A DNA stretch of 64,000 bases from Apoda limacodes (lineage: Eukaryota; Arthropoda; Insecta; Lepidoptera; Limacodidae), in NCBI GenBank assembly GCA_946406115.1, contig OX291551.1:14818001-14882000 (forward strand), in the 5' to 3' direction. Below the pieces are notes generated by a model, which saw only the letters and a program-made list of their open reading frames with translations, made no database searches and was not told where the DNA came from. Each line of letters opens with the position of its first letter. The first letter of the stretch is position 1. This document shows positions 39,432-51,564 of this stretch, piece by piece. The position numbers and the translations under genes were made by a program.

Positions 39432-40299
39432 TAACTTTCACATGTATTATATTAGTAGATTTAGAGGTTTGTTAATAGGGTTCAATACGCAACTCTAAAT
39501 AAATTAACGAAATCAGGTGACTACCTATAGGTACGAGTATCTATTAAGAAATCATTGAACATGTTAATATAATCTAAATGTACATGTGAAAATTAAAAAG
39601 CCACATGTAATTTACATAATGTTGGCAGATATAATCATTTAGTTATGCTCAGTGATGTTTTATGTAGAAGTCTATAATGAAAATAAAACATAAATCAAGG
39701 TAGCTTGCCTAAAATTTGCATAATAGAGTAGGTAGGTAGTTGTTTTTGTTTCCTAATTATTTTTATGGTAGTTCAATAATCTTTGACCTTTATACTAAAT
39801 TGGTTGAATTATATTACTTATTTATAAATCAGTTAATTGATTTAGAATTTGAAGAAGATGTTGAAAATTTCATTTAATGTATTTCATTTAAAAGTTAATC
39901 TTAAATTTAGCAAACAATAAAGAAAAATTTAGGCTGGGTTGCACCAACTTTGACGATAACAAAAAGTCGACGGCACGTCAAATACTCGGTTAAGCTAAAA
40001 ATAGAGTGCACCATCTGACAATCGATTTTTATAATTGTCACCTAAAACGATTTAAACAATAAAAGTCAATTCCAAAGAGTATAAATACTTTAATAAGTAT
40101 AATTACAATAAATAAATAAAAAAGAAAACTAAAAAAAGAAACGCATTTGCTAAAAATTCGATGTCTGAATATCCATTAATTTGTTTGTAGGAGTAGGGTA
40201 GTTTGTAGTTACTTTCACGGGAAAATAAGATTGCCATCTATACTATAATATAATAAAGCTAGAGTTTGTTTCTTTTTTTTGGTTTGAACGCGCTAATCT

Positions 40300-41692
40300 T
40301 TGGAACTACTCGAATTTAAAATCATATTTTTGCAATTGATAGCACAATTCTTGAGGACGATTACTTATAGGCTAGGCAGTGGGTCGGGGTTGCAGTACAG
40401 CATTTGCCAGGTCAATTTGTATAATAAAAATAAATCAATTAATCGCGACGCTTCGTACTACTTTGAATCTGAAAAAATGTAAAAGATCTCCGGGATCAGC
40501 AGTCACTATGGGAGTCCCTCGGGGCTCATTTTAGGTCTTTTTGTATTTCTTATTTACATTAATGATCTCCCATATCATGGTAAAAACCATGACATTGTCT
40601 TATTTGCTGATGACACCTCTTTGCTTTTTAAAGTTAAGAGACGACAGACATGTTATGATGAATTAAATAATGCCCTTTCTAAAATTGTAAATTGGTTTAT
40701 CGCTAATAATTTGTTACTTAATGAAAAAAAACCAAATGTTTTAAATTTACATTACCAAATGTTAGTCAGATACAGACATGTATTAATATTTATGGCGAGC
40801 AATTAGAACTTGTTAATTCAATAGTCTTTCTTGGCATAACGCTGGACTCCAAACTTCATTGGGGTCCTGATATTCATAACCTAGCCAAAAAACTTAGCTC
40901 TGCTGTGTATGCGATCAAGAAAATAAGACAATTGACCAATGTCGACACTGCAAAAATAGTATATTTTAGCTATTTCCATAGTTTAATGAAATATGGTATC
41001 CTATTGTGGGATAGCGCTGCTGTTGTAAATACAATATTTTTGTTACAAAAAAGGGCAATTCGTGCTATTTATAAATTAGGATCTAGGATATCTCTGAGGG
41101 ATAGGTTTAGGGAATTAAAAATTTTAACTTTAGCGTCGCAGTATATATATGAAAATCTTTTAAATGTGCATAAAAATATCAATAGTTTCTGCAAGAAAAG
41201 TGACGTTCACAAAGTAAATACTAGAAGTAAAAATAAGCTGTTGGTGCATGATACACGTCTACACAAAATAAGTAAGTCTTTTATGGGGCAATGTATACAC
41301 TATTACAACAAAGTTCCCAATAATATTCAAAAGCTATCAATAAGTAAATTTTAATCTTTTATCAAACAAGTACTTTATAAAAAAGCATACTACAATATTT
41401 CAGACTATGTAAATGATAAAAATCCTTGGGATTGAAGATGCTCAATTACAGGATGCATAGGTAAACCAATTTAAAATGGAAATAATATTAATTGTAGAGC
41501 TCAATTTTTTTTTTATTTAAAACATTGTTTGTATTTTTAGTTTTTATGATGTTTTTAAAAGAGTAACTATCGAGTTTCTTGCCGGATTCTTCTCGGTAGA
41601 AATCAACAACATTGTGAACCGGATTTCAAAAAAAAGTATTTCATAACTTTGAATCCTAATTTGAATAAACCATTTTGACTTTGACTTTGAAT
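40300..41692 (+). mobile_element. Degenerate 5'-truncated non-LTR retrotransposon (LINE), reverse transcriptase
   Basis: The region holds reverse transcriptase remains in several frames: GVPRGS near 40511, then FLIYINDLP, the catalytic FADDTS at 40603-40620, and a 149-codon frame at 40905-41354 that covers the thumb and C-terminal part (FLGITLDSKLHW just upstream, YGILLWDSA and IQKLSISKF inside). Frameshifts and stops separate these pieces, so it is dead. The 3' end carries short TTTGAC repeats (about 41672-41692) instead of a poly(A). The architecture fits Jockey-like lepidopteran LINEs; the exact family is uncertain. A second copy of its 3' part lies at 21185-21715. Confidence 0.8.
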
Positions 41693-42284
41693 CGCGCCCA
41701 AAAACCGACAAAAGAGGGAGCGGTGGGCATAACGAGGAGCATGACGTGCGGCATGACGAGTAACGTGGCCACACTACGTCTCTGCCTTCTGTCCACGCTA
41801 CTTCCTGTACCACTCTACGACTTTGTGGCACTTGGCGTGGTGATGCATAGTATAGAATTTCATTAAACATACAGAATTTCACAAATTTCCACAAATTATA
41901 ATTATTTGTAGGTATAAAAATAAATTACTGATAAAATATAACCTAAAGTATGAGGTAAATAAAACCAAAAGCTTAATTTCGATTTAACACTTTGACGCCT
42001 CCTTAAAACCTTGATATGCCTGAAATTTGATATTTTTAAGTACTGTGATCAAAGATCGTCAATCAACGGTGCACATTTTGTAAACACATCGACGTAAATT
42101 TTGGGAAAAATAAATCTTTTGAAAGGTAAATAAATGGTATTCTGGTCCCAAACCATTTTAGGTGTAACGTATAGTCGCGTAAAAAAGTGCTTTAACGTTT
42201 TGATACATTTTTATATTTTGATTAAATTAATAGTCAATGAAAGCAACATATGTACCTATTTTACCTTTTACTTTTTTTATGCTG

Positions 42285-42695
42285 TCCACCCGATGGTATG
42301 GTGGTATAGTGATGGTGAGAGAATTACTTATAAATATCGAGGCGAGGGTCCTGGGTTCGAATCTTGGTTTGGGCAAGTAAGTTTTTTTGTCTTTGTTACT
42401 GGTCATCATAGTATAAATAACATAAAGTAGGACTTAGTGTCTGCCTCGCGTTCTAAGGGGCGAAGATTAAGAGCCGCACCAATGAGTCTTTTTCTTAATT
42501 TCTTAAGTGCAGTCTATTCACACAACTGGTTTTTATAGTGAAGAAAAAAATCGTGCGGAAACCTGCTTAAGTTAAAAATACGTACGCGACGTCCACAATC
42601 TGCGTTAGGCAAGCATTATAGACTATGGCCTAAATGAGGATAAGGATACAGTATGGATGTCTGAGGCTGGTAAAAAAAAGAAAAGTTAATCTACA
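42285..42695 (+). mobile_element. tRNA-derived SINE, family B relative with a different head
   Basis: The head is GGTGGTATAGTGATGGTGAG with a good B box GGTTCGAATCT (42354-42364). The body has GTGCGGAAACCTGCTTAAG, GACGTCCACAATCTGCG and ACTATGGCCTAAATGAGG, parallel to the other family B copies. Confidence 0.65.
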
Positions 42696-43379
42696 TTTAC
42701 AAAACAGTAAAATTACTGACTGACTCACTGCATCGAGCACAACATAACTTCTCAGTCTAGAAACCTATAAGCACAAAGCCTCCTGTTATAATGTAGGCGA
42801 GCACTTAAGACTGGATTGCAAAATTAGGAGGTTAAAATGGTAGGTTTTAAGCTAAAATGCTGTTAAATTGGCGTTTAGCCGTTTCTTTAAAAAAAAAATA
42901 TTGACGTGTTTTTAAACAAATTATTCCCTAGAAAGCAAAATAAAGAATGGCAATTTGTATTTGTAAGTAAAACCATAAACAGTTTACACAAACTTTCTGT
43001 GGATTGTGCACAATGCCCCAAAGTTTTATCGCAATTTTATTTGAATGCATAGAGGATAAACAGACAAGTAATTCTTTTATATTTTGGAGTAGTGTTTGTG
43101 TTGATAAATTAAGTATATTTATTTCAGTATTATGTTTGATTGCATTCAATTTTGAAACCTAAATTTAGTGTAAAAAAAAAAAATTAACAAATTAAAAAGG
43201 TCTAAAAAGTGCTAAATTTTTTTACGATTTCACCTTTGTTATTCAAAATTTTATATTGTCCTAACTATGTAGGTTTTTAAACATAGAGCTGCTTTAACCA
43301 CAGACTAAACAATAGACAATACGTAATCTCAACAAAGAAAATAAATGAAATTTATCTAAAGCTCAATCAACTATTATTT

Positions 43380-43530
43380 CCCCGGAGGTACATGACCACA
43401 GCGTATGCACATCTCGACCGCAGAGTATCGAGTATCCTTTCCGCAAATACGTACATTCACACTGCCAGCGCAGCCGATCTGACATGTGTCGACACTTCAC
43501 ATGCGTACGCGCATCCATTGGAATTCCAAC
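43380..43530. other. CpG-richer non-repetitive patch
   Basis: It has CCCCGGAGGTACATGACC, CTCGACCGCAGAGTATCGAG, CCAGCGCAGCCGATCTG and TGCGTACGCGCATCC. It is not repeated in this window and is a candidate regulatory element. Confidence 0.25.
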
Positions 43531-44274
43531 CTTAGACGGTTATTTGTTAAACCGTATCAGGTTCTTTACAATAATAATAATAAATAAATTGCCTATAGTG
43601 CAACAAACTTTTCTGACCATCTGACCTTGGTTGTTTGGTCGCTAGTGTCTTTGTAAGTAGTAGGTACGTCTTTTCAGATTTGGAAAGTAAAATTACCGCC
43701 ACAGAGTAAATTTGATTACCAAAGATCAAATATACGAACGGAATTAACGATTATGCCCCGCCCCCCTTGCTTCTCGGGGGTAAATGTTCAGATGTTTTCC
43801 GTCAAGCGAGGAAAGCAAATACATTGTTTCCATCAACACAGACAAAGTTTTAACAATAAAATAGTTTTTTTTAAATGTTTTTGTGTAATGTTTCGGCACA
43901 ACACGAGCACGAGACCCGGCTTTACAGTAACACTAAGAAATATATACCTACTTATACATTTACTGTTTAAGTTAGTTTCCTCTGAGGGATTTAATCCAAA
44001 ATGTGAAAGGGAAGTCATTGGTATAGCTCACAGAATAAGGTAGACATTTTGTTAAGTCGCCGAATTAATAAACCAGGTAGACAACTCGACAAACTATGAA
44101 TGCAAAAATATTTATTTATAACAGTTACCTACTCTATAAGTGTCACTCTCAAAAGGTAGTAATAATTATGACTTGAAGGTTGCACATTGCACACTAGTGA
44201 CAAAACTAAAGTACTTTATCACACTATTGAGTAATGAATGAACTTATTAACATAAAAATTTGTTCGGCAGCAAG

Positions 44275-44488
44275 TACCGTACATGCAACTTCTCTTGAGA
44301 AAAATTCTTTTACAAAAAAAATTACGTCATATTGGATCCGCCATTTTGAATTTTAAAAAACTGATAAAAAAATCGAAATCAGCACCCTCGAAAACCCTTT
44401 ACTACCCCTCGATACATGAAATTTATGTTGCGTGCATAAAAAAGTCAGTTATTTACGAATAAAGAGGAGTCGAAAGCCAAATTATGTC

Positions 44489-44520
<32 letters not shown>

Positions 44521-44620
44521 CGTCACTCTAAAAATGATTGCAAATGATTCTCCAAGTCTTGAAACGTAAAGAAAACACAAAATTGTCGATTTCGATTTTC
44601 GGACCTATTCCAATAACTTC
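44275..44620 (+). repeat. Dispersed repeat with (CA)n core, copy 1
   Basis: TGATTGCAAATGATTCTCC, AAGTCTTGAAACGTAAAG and AAACACAAAATTG flank the microsatellite. Its mirror copy is at 55050-55200. Upstream is ATTGGATCCGCCATTTTGAA, often seen in lepidopteran DNA repeats. Confidence 0.55.
44497..44521. repeat. (CA)n microsatellite within a dispersed repeat
   Basis: ACATACATACA precedes about 11 CA units, then CGTCACTCT. The right flank (44522-44620) is the reverse complement of 55055-55135. Confidence 0.9.
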
Positions 44621-45750
44621 TCAAGAAAAGTCAATAAACTAAATTATAGTAAAATAAGCCCAAACCAAACCAAAAAAATCCCAATTAGTGTCCAAATAAA
44701 AATGTACTATTTTAAATTCGCCTGATTTCCTAAGATTAGTTCTTTCGAACCTACAACCTCTATTAAGAAGTTAAGGAGTAAAGCAAGTTAACCCATGAGA
44801 AACAGCTAGTATATAGATAAGAACAAAAACCTATTGAATATCATATTTTTTTTACCGTTAACTATTGTCATGAAGTAGGCGAGCGTTACGACATGGCAGT
44901 AGATAAGCATTTTTATATTTACTTTAAGCAATTTATGAACAATAAAAGTAAATCTTTAATTCGTTTAATTTGATTTTCTCTATATATTTTATTGTCTACA
45001 TAAATGAAACTTATTTTAAATTCTTTGGTAATGGAGGTCAAAAAATTTTATGCATTTTATAATTACGCTGTACGTCTATTTGTATTTTCAATCTTATACC
45101 ATCAACATAAGGTCTAAAATAACTGTATCTTTGATTAGTAGGTGTTCAACTAATGGCACTACAAATCCTTTTCAGTCCAGCTCTGGTATTGTCCTCTCAA
45201 AGGTTTATTTGCTCCTTAAACCAGTGTCGCCTTATTCTTACCTTTTTCCTTTTAACATGGACAATTTTTAAATGGCTTATGTTTGATACCATTATTGTGT
45301 GCCAATCAGGTTGAATTACAATGTCCTTTAGCAAGGACCGAACTGAGTAGGAATCTTTATTATTTTTGTTACAAATCATTTATTTATGCTTTTTTGTTTC
45401 GAGTAAACAAGACAGCTGTTTCACTTTATTTAGATGAGCCTCAACTTACGTGAATACATCTCTTGAATTTAAATAACTTGAATTTGACGTTGAAAATACG
45501 TACTTGAAGCTTGATTTAAAGGTAAAAAGTAAAGGAAAAAGCACAGAAAGTTATCGTTGACTCTGTAAACTTCATTGTTTTTCTTTACTTGACGGAATTG
45601 GACTTCATTCTGTTTAGTTATCTCTTGATTCTTGATTATAGTTATAAGTATAAAAAATAATGCGCTGACTTTTAACGATGTTCGCTATAGCAAGCTAGAT
45701 CTGTAGCTAATAGCTAAAGTAATTCGGCTTAAGTTGCTGCTGGAACTTAA

Positions 45751-46007
45751 AAAATCAGCGAGTCGGATTCGCGCGCGGACGGTTCCGTACCATTATCAAT
45801 AAAAAAGCCAAAAAAATCACGTTTTTTGTATGGGAATTTGTTGTTGTAGCGGCAGCAGAAATACATCTTTTGTGGAAATTTCAACTGTCTATCTATTACG
45901 GTTCATGAGATACAGCCTGGTGACAGACGGACGGACGGTCGGACGGACAAAGGAGTCTAAGTAATAGGGTTCCGCTAATTACCCTTTGGGTACGGAACCC
46001 TAAAAAA
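45751..46007 (+). repeat. Same 'GGCCAAGTGCGA' family, sense
   Basis: It starts at AGCGAGTCGGATTCGCGCG and ends TACGGAACCCTAAAAAA. The middle (AAATCACGTTTTTTGTATGG, TTGTTGTAGCGGCAGCAGAA, GACGGACGGACGG) is the reverse of blocks in 12530-12932. Confidence 0.65.
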
Positions 46008-46682
46008 TTGCGCTTATATGAAACTATGTATTTATTTAGCGTATCAGCTATCTGATTTTCAAATTTCAGCCAAATCGGTTCACTTGTTTTGTCGTAAAAG
46101 AGTTACAAACATAATTGAGTCCTAACAAACTTTAGCATTAAATATATGTAGGATTGATATTTACGTATATACAGGTTGCAACAAATTCTCCTTTTTATTT
46201 ACTTTCCTTTTATTGTTGATCATTATTTAAAATTAAACAGCTTCTTTTACGAAAATAAATAAAGCTAAATACAACCACTTCGTGTGTGGTGTCAAAACCA
46301 ACGCTTGGCTGTTATCAAAAATCTCTTCATTAAATATAAAAATACGAGGTCCCTCGATCGGTTGCAGTTGATCCCTGATTTGGTTTAATAAGGGTTTGTG
46401 TATTGGGAGAATCTGGTTGGCTGAGGTTTGCATGCAACTCAGTTATGTCGATCCAGCATCAATCAGGCCGCTGGAAGCCCAATAATAATAAAGTTACTTG
46501 AGATCTGATTTGCGCATTGTTTCAGCAAATGTGTTTCTCGGAATCCAATTTCGATGCCAGTTCTTTTATGGTTCGATTTTCTTTAAAATATAGTAACTTT
46601 TAAGAAATACTCGTTATTATTTGATCAATTAAATACCAAATAATGGTATAATCCACCTGTATATATCAGAGTAATACTTGGT

Positions 46683-46940
46683 TGATAACTCCGTGGAGCA
46701 GTGGGTAATGACACCCGACTGCTGAATCGCAGGGCGCTGGTTCAATTCACGCACAAGGCAAACATTTATGTGATGCACATTTATATTTGCCTTAAAACTG
46801 GGTGTTTTCTAAGTATTATATGTATGTATTTACAATAGTATATAAATTTATTTATGTATTTGTATCCGCTATCGGTATCCATAGTACTTACAAACTTTGC
46901 ATAGTACTTGCAAAAATATTTATTTATTTATTTATTAATA
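46683..46940 (+). mobile_element. tRNA-derived SINE, family A, sense
   Basis: The head is CCGTGGAGCAGTGGGTAATG with B box GGTTCAATTCA (46739-46749). The body has GCACAAGGCAAACATTTATG and AAACTGGGTGTTTTC. It ends in an (ATTT)n run near 46915-46940. Confidence 0.7.
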
Positions 46941-48735
46941 GATTTATTTATCTAAATGTGACATTTTCATAGTTATTTTTGTCAGCAATTGGAAATACCT
47001 AAAATTAACCAAAAAAATGACCGCTTGTTAGTCAAAATCTATGTCTAAGGTATAAGAATATAATTTTTTAATAGTTATTGGAAAATATACCTATGGGTCA
47101 AAATTGAAGTAACATGACTTTGTTTAGTTACCCAGTTTAGAGTCCCATAACTAAATATGTATATAGAAATAGCTCTACAAATGTATGTTTAATGAATAAT
47201 GTATGTATATGTGGAAAATAAACAGTTTTATGTAATAAATGTTTTAGTTGTATTTTCTGAAACTATATATGTTATAATTTAATGTGACTTTTTGATTTAG
47301 AGGAAAAATCTCAATAAAACACAGTTTCTCGAGCGTAGACTAAAATACTCATTTAAGTTAATTAAAAAGTCGTTCTGAAAGTTAGTAAGAAATTAAACCT
47401 CATGATACCTATCAAAACTCTTTTATGTATAAAATTTATAATTTTTTTATCATACAAGTATAATTAAAGGTATTACAATTTATTACTAACCTAAATAAGA
47501 AAAATAAAAATAATCTAAATTAATCTACAACGTATATTTATTTACATTTAAAACTAATTTAAAAAATAATAAATTTTAATACATACAATAAAATACATTA
47601 CAAAAAGAAAACCTCTTCTAAATTCGAATATTGTAATTTAATATAACAATCTACAAATTATTATTTAACATAACACATACACATAAAGGAGTCTTTATTT
47701 ATTTAAATGTGAGACTACAATTAAATTTCGGCAAGAAAGTATGATATTCTTTACCTGCACACTGTACATGAGTATATAGCCGTTAAAAGAACCACGTCGA
47801 TATATCTTGGCATTGGACGTCGATGCAATTAATCAAGTGCCGTTGTCACGTTGGTAATATAAAGAAGATAAAGAGAAGATGATTTCTTGCTAATTATCGA
47901 AGAAGTTTCTTGTATCTTTTTTTAACACTTAGCGAAAGTAACACCAGCGAAACCAATTTGTCGATTTTTTTTTATTTGGATTTTATATATTTTAAAGTAA
48001 CCAAAACGTAACTTACACATTTTTGGATTTAAGAGTGGTACATAAACGATTTTTTAACTATAATATAATATAATATAGTATAATACCAATTATAAATATT
48101 TAAAATATAATACCAACAAATTTCAGGACAACAAAAATATAATAATAAAATAAATAGGTAATATGTTTATTACCGGTTGACATTCAGTAAATAAACTTGG
48201 ACAATAATTTATTTATCTAAAAGAAATTATTTATTTATGTGATTTCATTATGATGTGTTTATAAGTGTGTGTGTGTGTTTGACCTGACTTTAATTGTTAC
48301 CGTTTTTTAACTTAAATCATGTTACATAAAGTTTTCTTCACACCCTTAGAACAGAAGAGAAATCGTTAAGACGAAATGTAAATATAAAATTACAGAATAA
48401 ATTAATCAATAAAAAAATTCTATTATTAAAAATTACAAAAGTTTGCAATTAATCAACATTCTCTTCATATTCCAAAGACCTCACAACACGTTGATCAATG
48501 TACATTGAATTAAATACCATTAATTAATTACGATAGTTATCTTAGTTAGAGTCAGCTGACACTCCTAGGCAATTAGTTGTGGCTTACTTGGATTTGTGTT
48601 GGAGACCTCTCGATGCTAAAGAATTGATATTTCCTCCTTGTGCACTAACTGATGAGACTTTGCACTTATGGCTTATAAATTAATTTCGTCATATCTCCTG
48701 TTTTGTTTTCAAATATCACAGCTGGCAAGAATTGT

Positions 48736-48810
48736 GCCTCGATAGCTCAATTGGTAGAGCACTAACACGGGCTGTTAAGATTGTTGCAGGTTCAAATTCT
48801 GGCTGGAGGT
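48736..48810 (+). pseudogene. tRNA-like sequence (pseudo-tRNA or SINE head)
   Basis: It begins GCCTCGATAGCTCAATTGG with a perfect A box (TAGCTCAATTGG) and has a B-box-like GGTTCAAATTC. The D arm GCTC/GAGC pairs. The anticodon arm and T arm do not fold cleanly, and acceptor pairing has a mismatch. CTGTTAA recalls an Asn anticodon loop, but out of register. It is unlikely to be a working tRNA. Confidence 0.55.
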
Positions 48811-48949
48811 TAATCTTTTGACTGCATTTTTGCTTTGTAAATATTTATTTACATTGATGATGTAAACATAACGCAAGTATTAAGACTGATAGGTTTTTTA
48901 AGACTGCAACTAAAAAATGAAAAAAAATATTGTAATATTATAAAATGAT

Positions 48950-49327
48950 ACATAATGTTATACGGGGTTCTTACCGTGATTAGCCGAGCAGATGAGCTCC
49001 CGATATTTCGATGCTGTTGCAAGCACCATGATCGCGGGACTGGCGCACTTGCGAGTTTGTACAAAGTCTATGGGCAAACATATCTATCTACCCTCTTTCT
49101 TTTTCGTTTTGTTACGGAACTACTAGAACTCACTCGAAAGTCACTGCCACAGTATTGTATACTCACTGTATCACTGTGTTTTTCGGAACGTACGTCATAA
49201 AGTTGTTCGTCACTCGTGGTGACTTTCGAGTGAGTTCTTGTAGTTCCGTGGTGCTTGCAAGAGCACCGAAATATCGGGAGCTCATCACCTCGGCTAATCA
49301 CGGTAAGAACCGCGTATAACATTATGT
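48950..49327. mobile_element. Foldback element (long inverted repeat) next to a ds splice acceptor
   Basis: The left arm (48950-49028) starts ACATAATGTTATACGGGGTT and contains GAGCTCCCGATATTTCG. The right arm (49249-49327) is its reverse complement with a few mismatches. Inner segments ACTCACTCGAAAGTCA (near 49120) and its complement near 49222 also pair. There is no transposase, so it is a non-autonomous element. It ends 150 bp before the exon at 49478. Confidence 0.8.
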
Positions 49328-49477
49328 GTAATAGTTATATTAACCGTGAATCTTTAAAACAATATTATAAAATTATGTATATTATAGACAATTAAACTTG
49401 GCAATTGTTTTTTATTGAGGACTCAGGCATAGATGTTAACTTGACTTAAATACTAATCACAATAATTTTGTTTCCAG

Positions 49478-49649
49478 ATGTCGGCGATAGATCCAGACTG
49501 TGGTGTCAATGCAATAGTCAATTACACCCTGGGCGACACCAGACCTCAATTTTCTGTGAAGCCGGACACGGGTGAGCTGTGTGTCGCCGGGCCTCTGGAC
49601 CATGAGACCATTAGTGACTTCGAGTTTCCTGTTATTGCAACTGACAGAG
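49478..49649 (+). CDS. ds: dachsous internal exon (first visible): end of a cadherin repeat
   Basis: This exon encodes residues 1-57 of the visible part, plus the first base of codon 58. It starts after the acceptor TTTCCAG and ends at the donor G|GTTTGT. The ATG at the exon edge is an ordinary internal codon, because the exon begins inside a cadherin repeat. It carries the calcium-binding DPDCGVN (a DxDxGxN motif), an N-glycosylation sequon in NYTL, the core stretch GELCVAGPLDHET and the FPVIATDRG segment before the last beta strand. Dachsous is a giant single-pass atypical cadherin at apical junctions that binds Fat in trans, orienting planar polarity and feeding the Hippo pathway. The assignment to Dachsous rather than Fat or Fat-like is from recollection of the Drosophila protein. 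The preceding exon is not visible in the 49 kb upstream. Confidence 0.86.
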
Positions 49650-51090
49650 GTTTGTACTTCATTCTTACCTACATCATAACAAAATATTTGAAACACTTAC
49701 TCACCCATCAGATTTTTTTTGTCGATGCTACGTCTAGATGACGATTGGAAAATGATGATTGGTGTTTTTTTAAAATATTTGGAAACACAGTAATCCATAT
49801 TATGTCACAGAATAGTTTAGAACTTCAAGTTGTTTCTTGATTGAATAGTTAAGAGATATTGTTTTTAACCTCTGTCACAGATTATATAATACTATACTAG
49901 TACCTCTGTTATATTTATTTCAAATGTAATTTAGAAGAAATGAACGTGGAAAGTTTCAAACATATTCCAAAAACTTTCGGTCGTTGCCTTTGCAGCTTCA
50001 CCTGATTTATTGGGCGAGAAACAACCAACTATTACTTTTTTCATTTTGTTCAAATCGACTCGGCGACTTTGTATCGCAGACTCCACCATCGGAGTTGGAA
50101 TTTTGGGAACATTTCAAATAGACAGACAGCTGAATAAAGGTGAATACAAAAGGGCGCATAATTATATATCCCTTTGGTAAATCCTTAAGAATTCTCATCC
50201 TTTTGCTTAAAAAAACAAAACAAACAAACAGCAACACAAATTGGTAATAGTAATGTTAATTGGCAAGTTTCCATTTGTTTTTGGCAAAGCTTAATTTAAC
50301 ACTTAAAAGGTTTATGATTGATATTATGTTTTTGTTTTTAATTTTTTTAAGCTGTCTTACTGTCAACCTCTGCTGCTGAACATAGTCTTCTTATAAAACA
50401 TCCTGCATACTTTTTTATATAAACCTTGTGGAAGATAAATAAAAAGTGCCATCCATTCGTTTATTAAGTTCTTGCTTGCTCTTTGTAGCCTTTGTTACCA
50501 CGACAAATATTATAAAGAGTAGAAGTTTTGAAGACAATTAGGATTAATCACATTTCGGGTAATTTTGCATTTGCCAAATACACTTCTGTAATTGACATCA
50601 AGAATGGTAAGACATTTAATACAAAATTTATGAAAGCAGAATCGTTAAGTGTCCTGCGCTGCAATATGTTTCATCTTTACTGTGTTACAAATAAAATAAA
50701 GTTCAATACATTATATTTATTATAACTAGATAGTAGGAATATTGGAACGATAAAACAGCAGATGATTATTTTATTAATTGAAAATTTTAATAAAATTAAA
50801 AAGTTAAAAATAAAACTTGTTGCATAAAAAATAAACGAGTAATTGAATGACAATAAGGTTTTAACTTTTATCAATTTTAAAAATTTAAAATCAATTATAT
50901 CAATAAGTTAATTATTCATTCCTATAAGACCGTGTCTGTGAAGTTACAAAAGCAAGCAATTGTTTTAATATCGCAAACCTTGTACCGAGACTACGCGTTG
51001 ACATCGGCATAAATCAAGCGGCTGTCAATTAAACATAGTATTACAACAATACACAAACAATCAAAGGACCAATTATTTATTTATTCGCAG
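49650..51090 (+). other. ds: ds intron, 1,441 bp, phase 1
   Basis: It is bounded by GTTTGT and TTCGCAG. It is AT-rich with no repeat I recognise; short open frames in it lack protein-like features. Confidence 0.75.
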
Positions 51091-51564
51091 GGGGCCTGTC
51101 CACGACCGCCATGGTGAAGATTCAACTTCTCGATATAAATGACAACGTTCCCGCATTCACCGCTAAAGACTACAATGTCACTTTGAAAGAAGGTCGGATA
51201 TCATCTACAGAACCAATAGTTGCTGTATCAGCAACTGATGCAGATTCGGGAAAATTTGGAACGGTTACATATAGAATAGTTAGTGGAAACAATGATGATA
51301 TATTTCGCATTGTTAGAAATACCGGTGAAATATTTGTTACAAAACCATCGCTTATACAAACCAGTAGTAAATTTGAGCTAGAAGTATCAGCTACTGATGG
51401 AGGAGATCTGACTGCTCCTGAAAGAGCAGTGGTTCATATGAATATAGTTCCAGCAGGAATGGGATCCGCTTTGTTTGATAAGCCAAGATATAATTTTCAT
51501 GTAAAGGAAGATGTCAGAATTGGAACTCTAGTTGAAAGTCTGAAGGCTACTTCTGCCGAAAGAG
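51091..51564 (+). CDS. ds: dachsous internal exon: DINDN linker, one full EC repeat and start of the next
   Basis: It follows acceptor TTCGCAG and ends AGAG|GTAAGC. Both borders are phase 1, so the split codons restore Gly58 and Gly216. Residues 58-76 finish the first EC with STTAMVKIQLLDINDNVPAF. Residues about 77-180 form a complete EC with DADSGKFG (calcium site), GEIFV and ATDGGDL motifs. The linker after this repeat reads MNIVPAGMGSALF and lacks the usual DxNDN calcium motif. From about residue 187 the next EC begins (RYNFHVKEDVRIGT). The reading frame is open across all 474 bases, with coding-like GC. The missing DxNDN fits my recollection that the equivalent linker in fly Dachsous is also non-canonical. 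Confidence 0.9.

Larger units (their letters stand above)
1..49477. other. Large exon-free region upstream of the first visible ds exon
   Basis: I found no open frame with splice borders and a recognisable domain on either strand. Open frames here are short (mostly 60-120 codons), lack domain signatures, and often fall in repeats. Because the exon at 49478 starts inside an EC, the part nearest it must be ds intron. How far left the intron reaches cannot be told from sequence alone; other genes' untranslated or very short exons could be missed. Named repeats are listed separately; the stretches between them are AT-rich DNA in which I see nothing specific. Confidence 0.7.

Noticed and set aside
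43753..44043. 96-codon plus-strand frame
   Set aside because: It overlaps an antisense frame of equal quality, with no domain or splice signals that would make it an exon.
48736..48810. Functional tRNA gene
   Set aside because: The A box is good, but the anticodon and T arms do not fold properly.
49478..49480. ATG as the start codon of a cadherin protein
   Set aside because: It directly follows a splice acceptor and lies inside an EC, with no signal peptide; it is an internal methionine.
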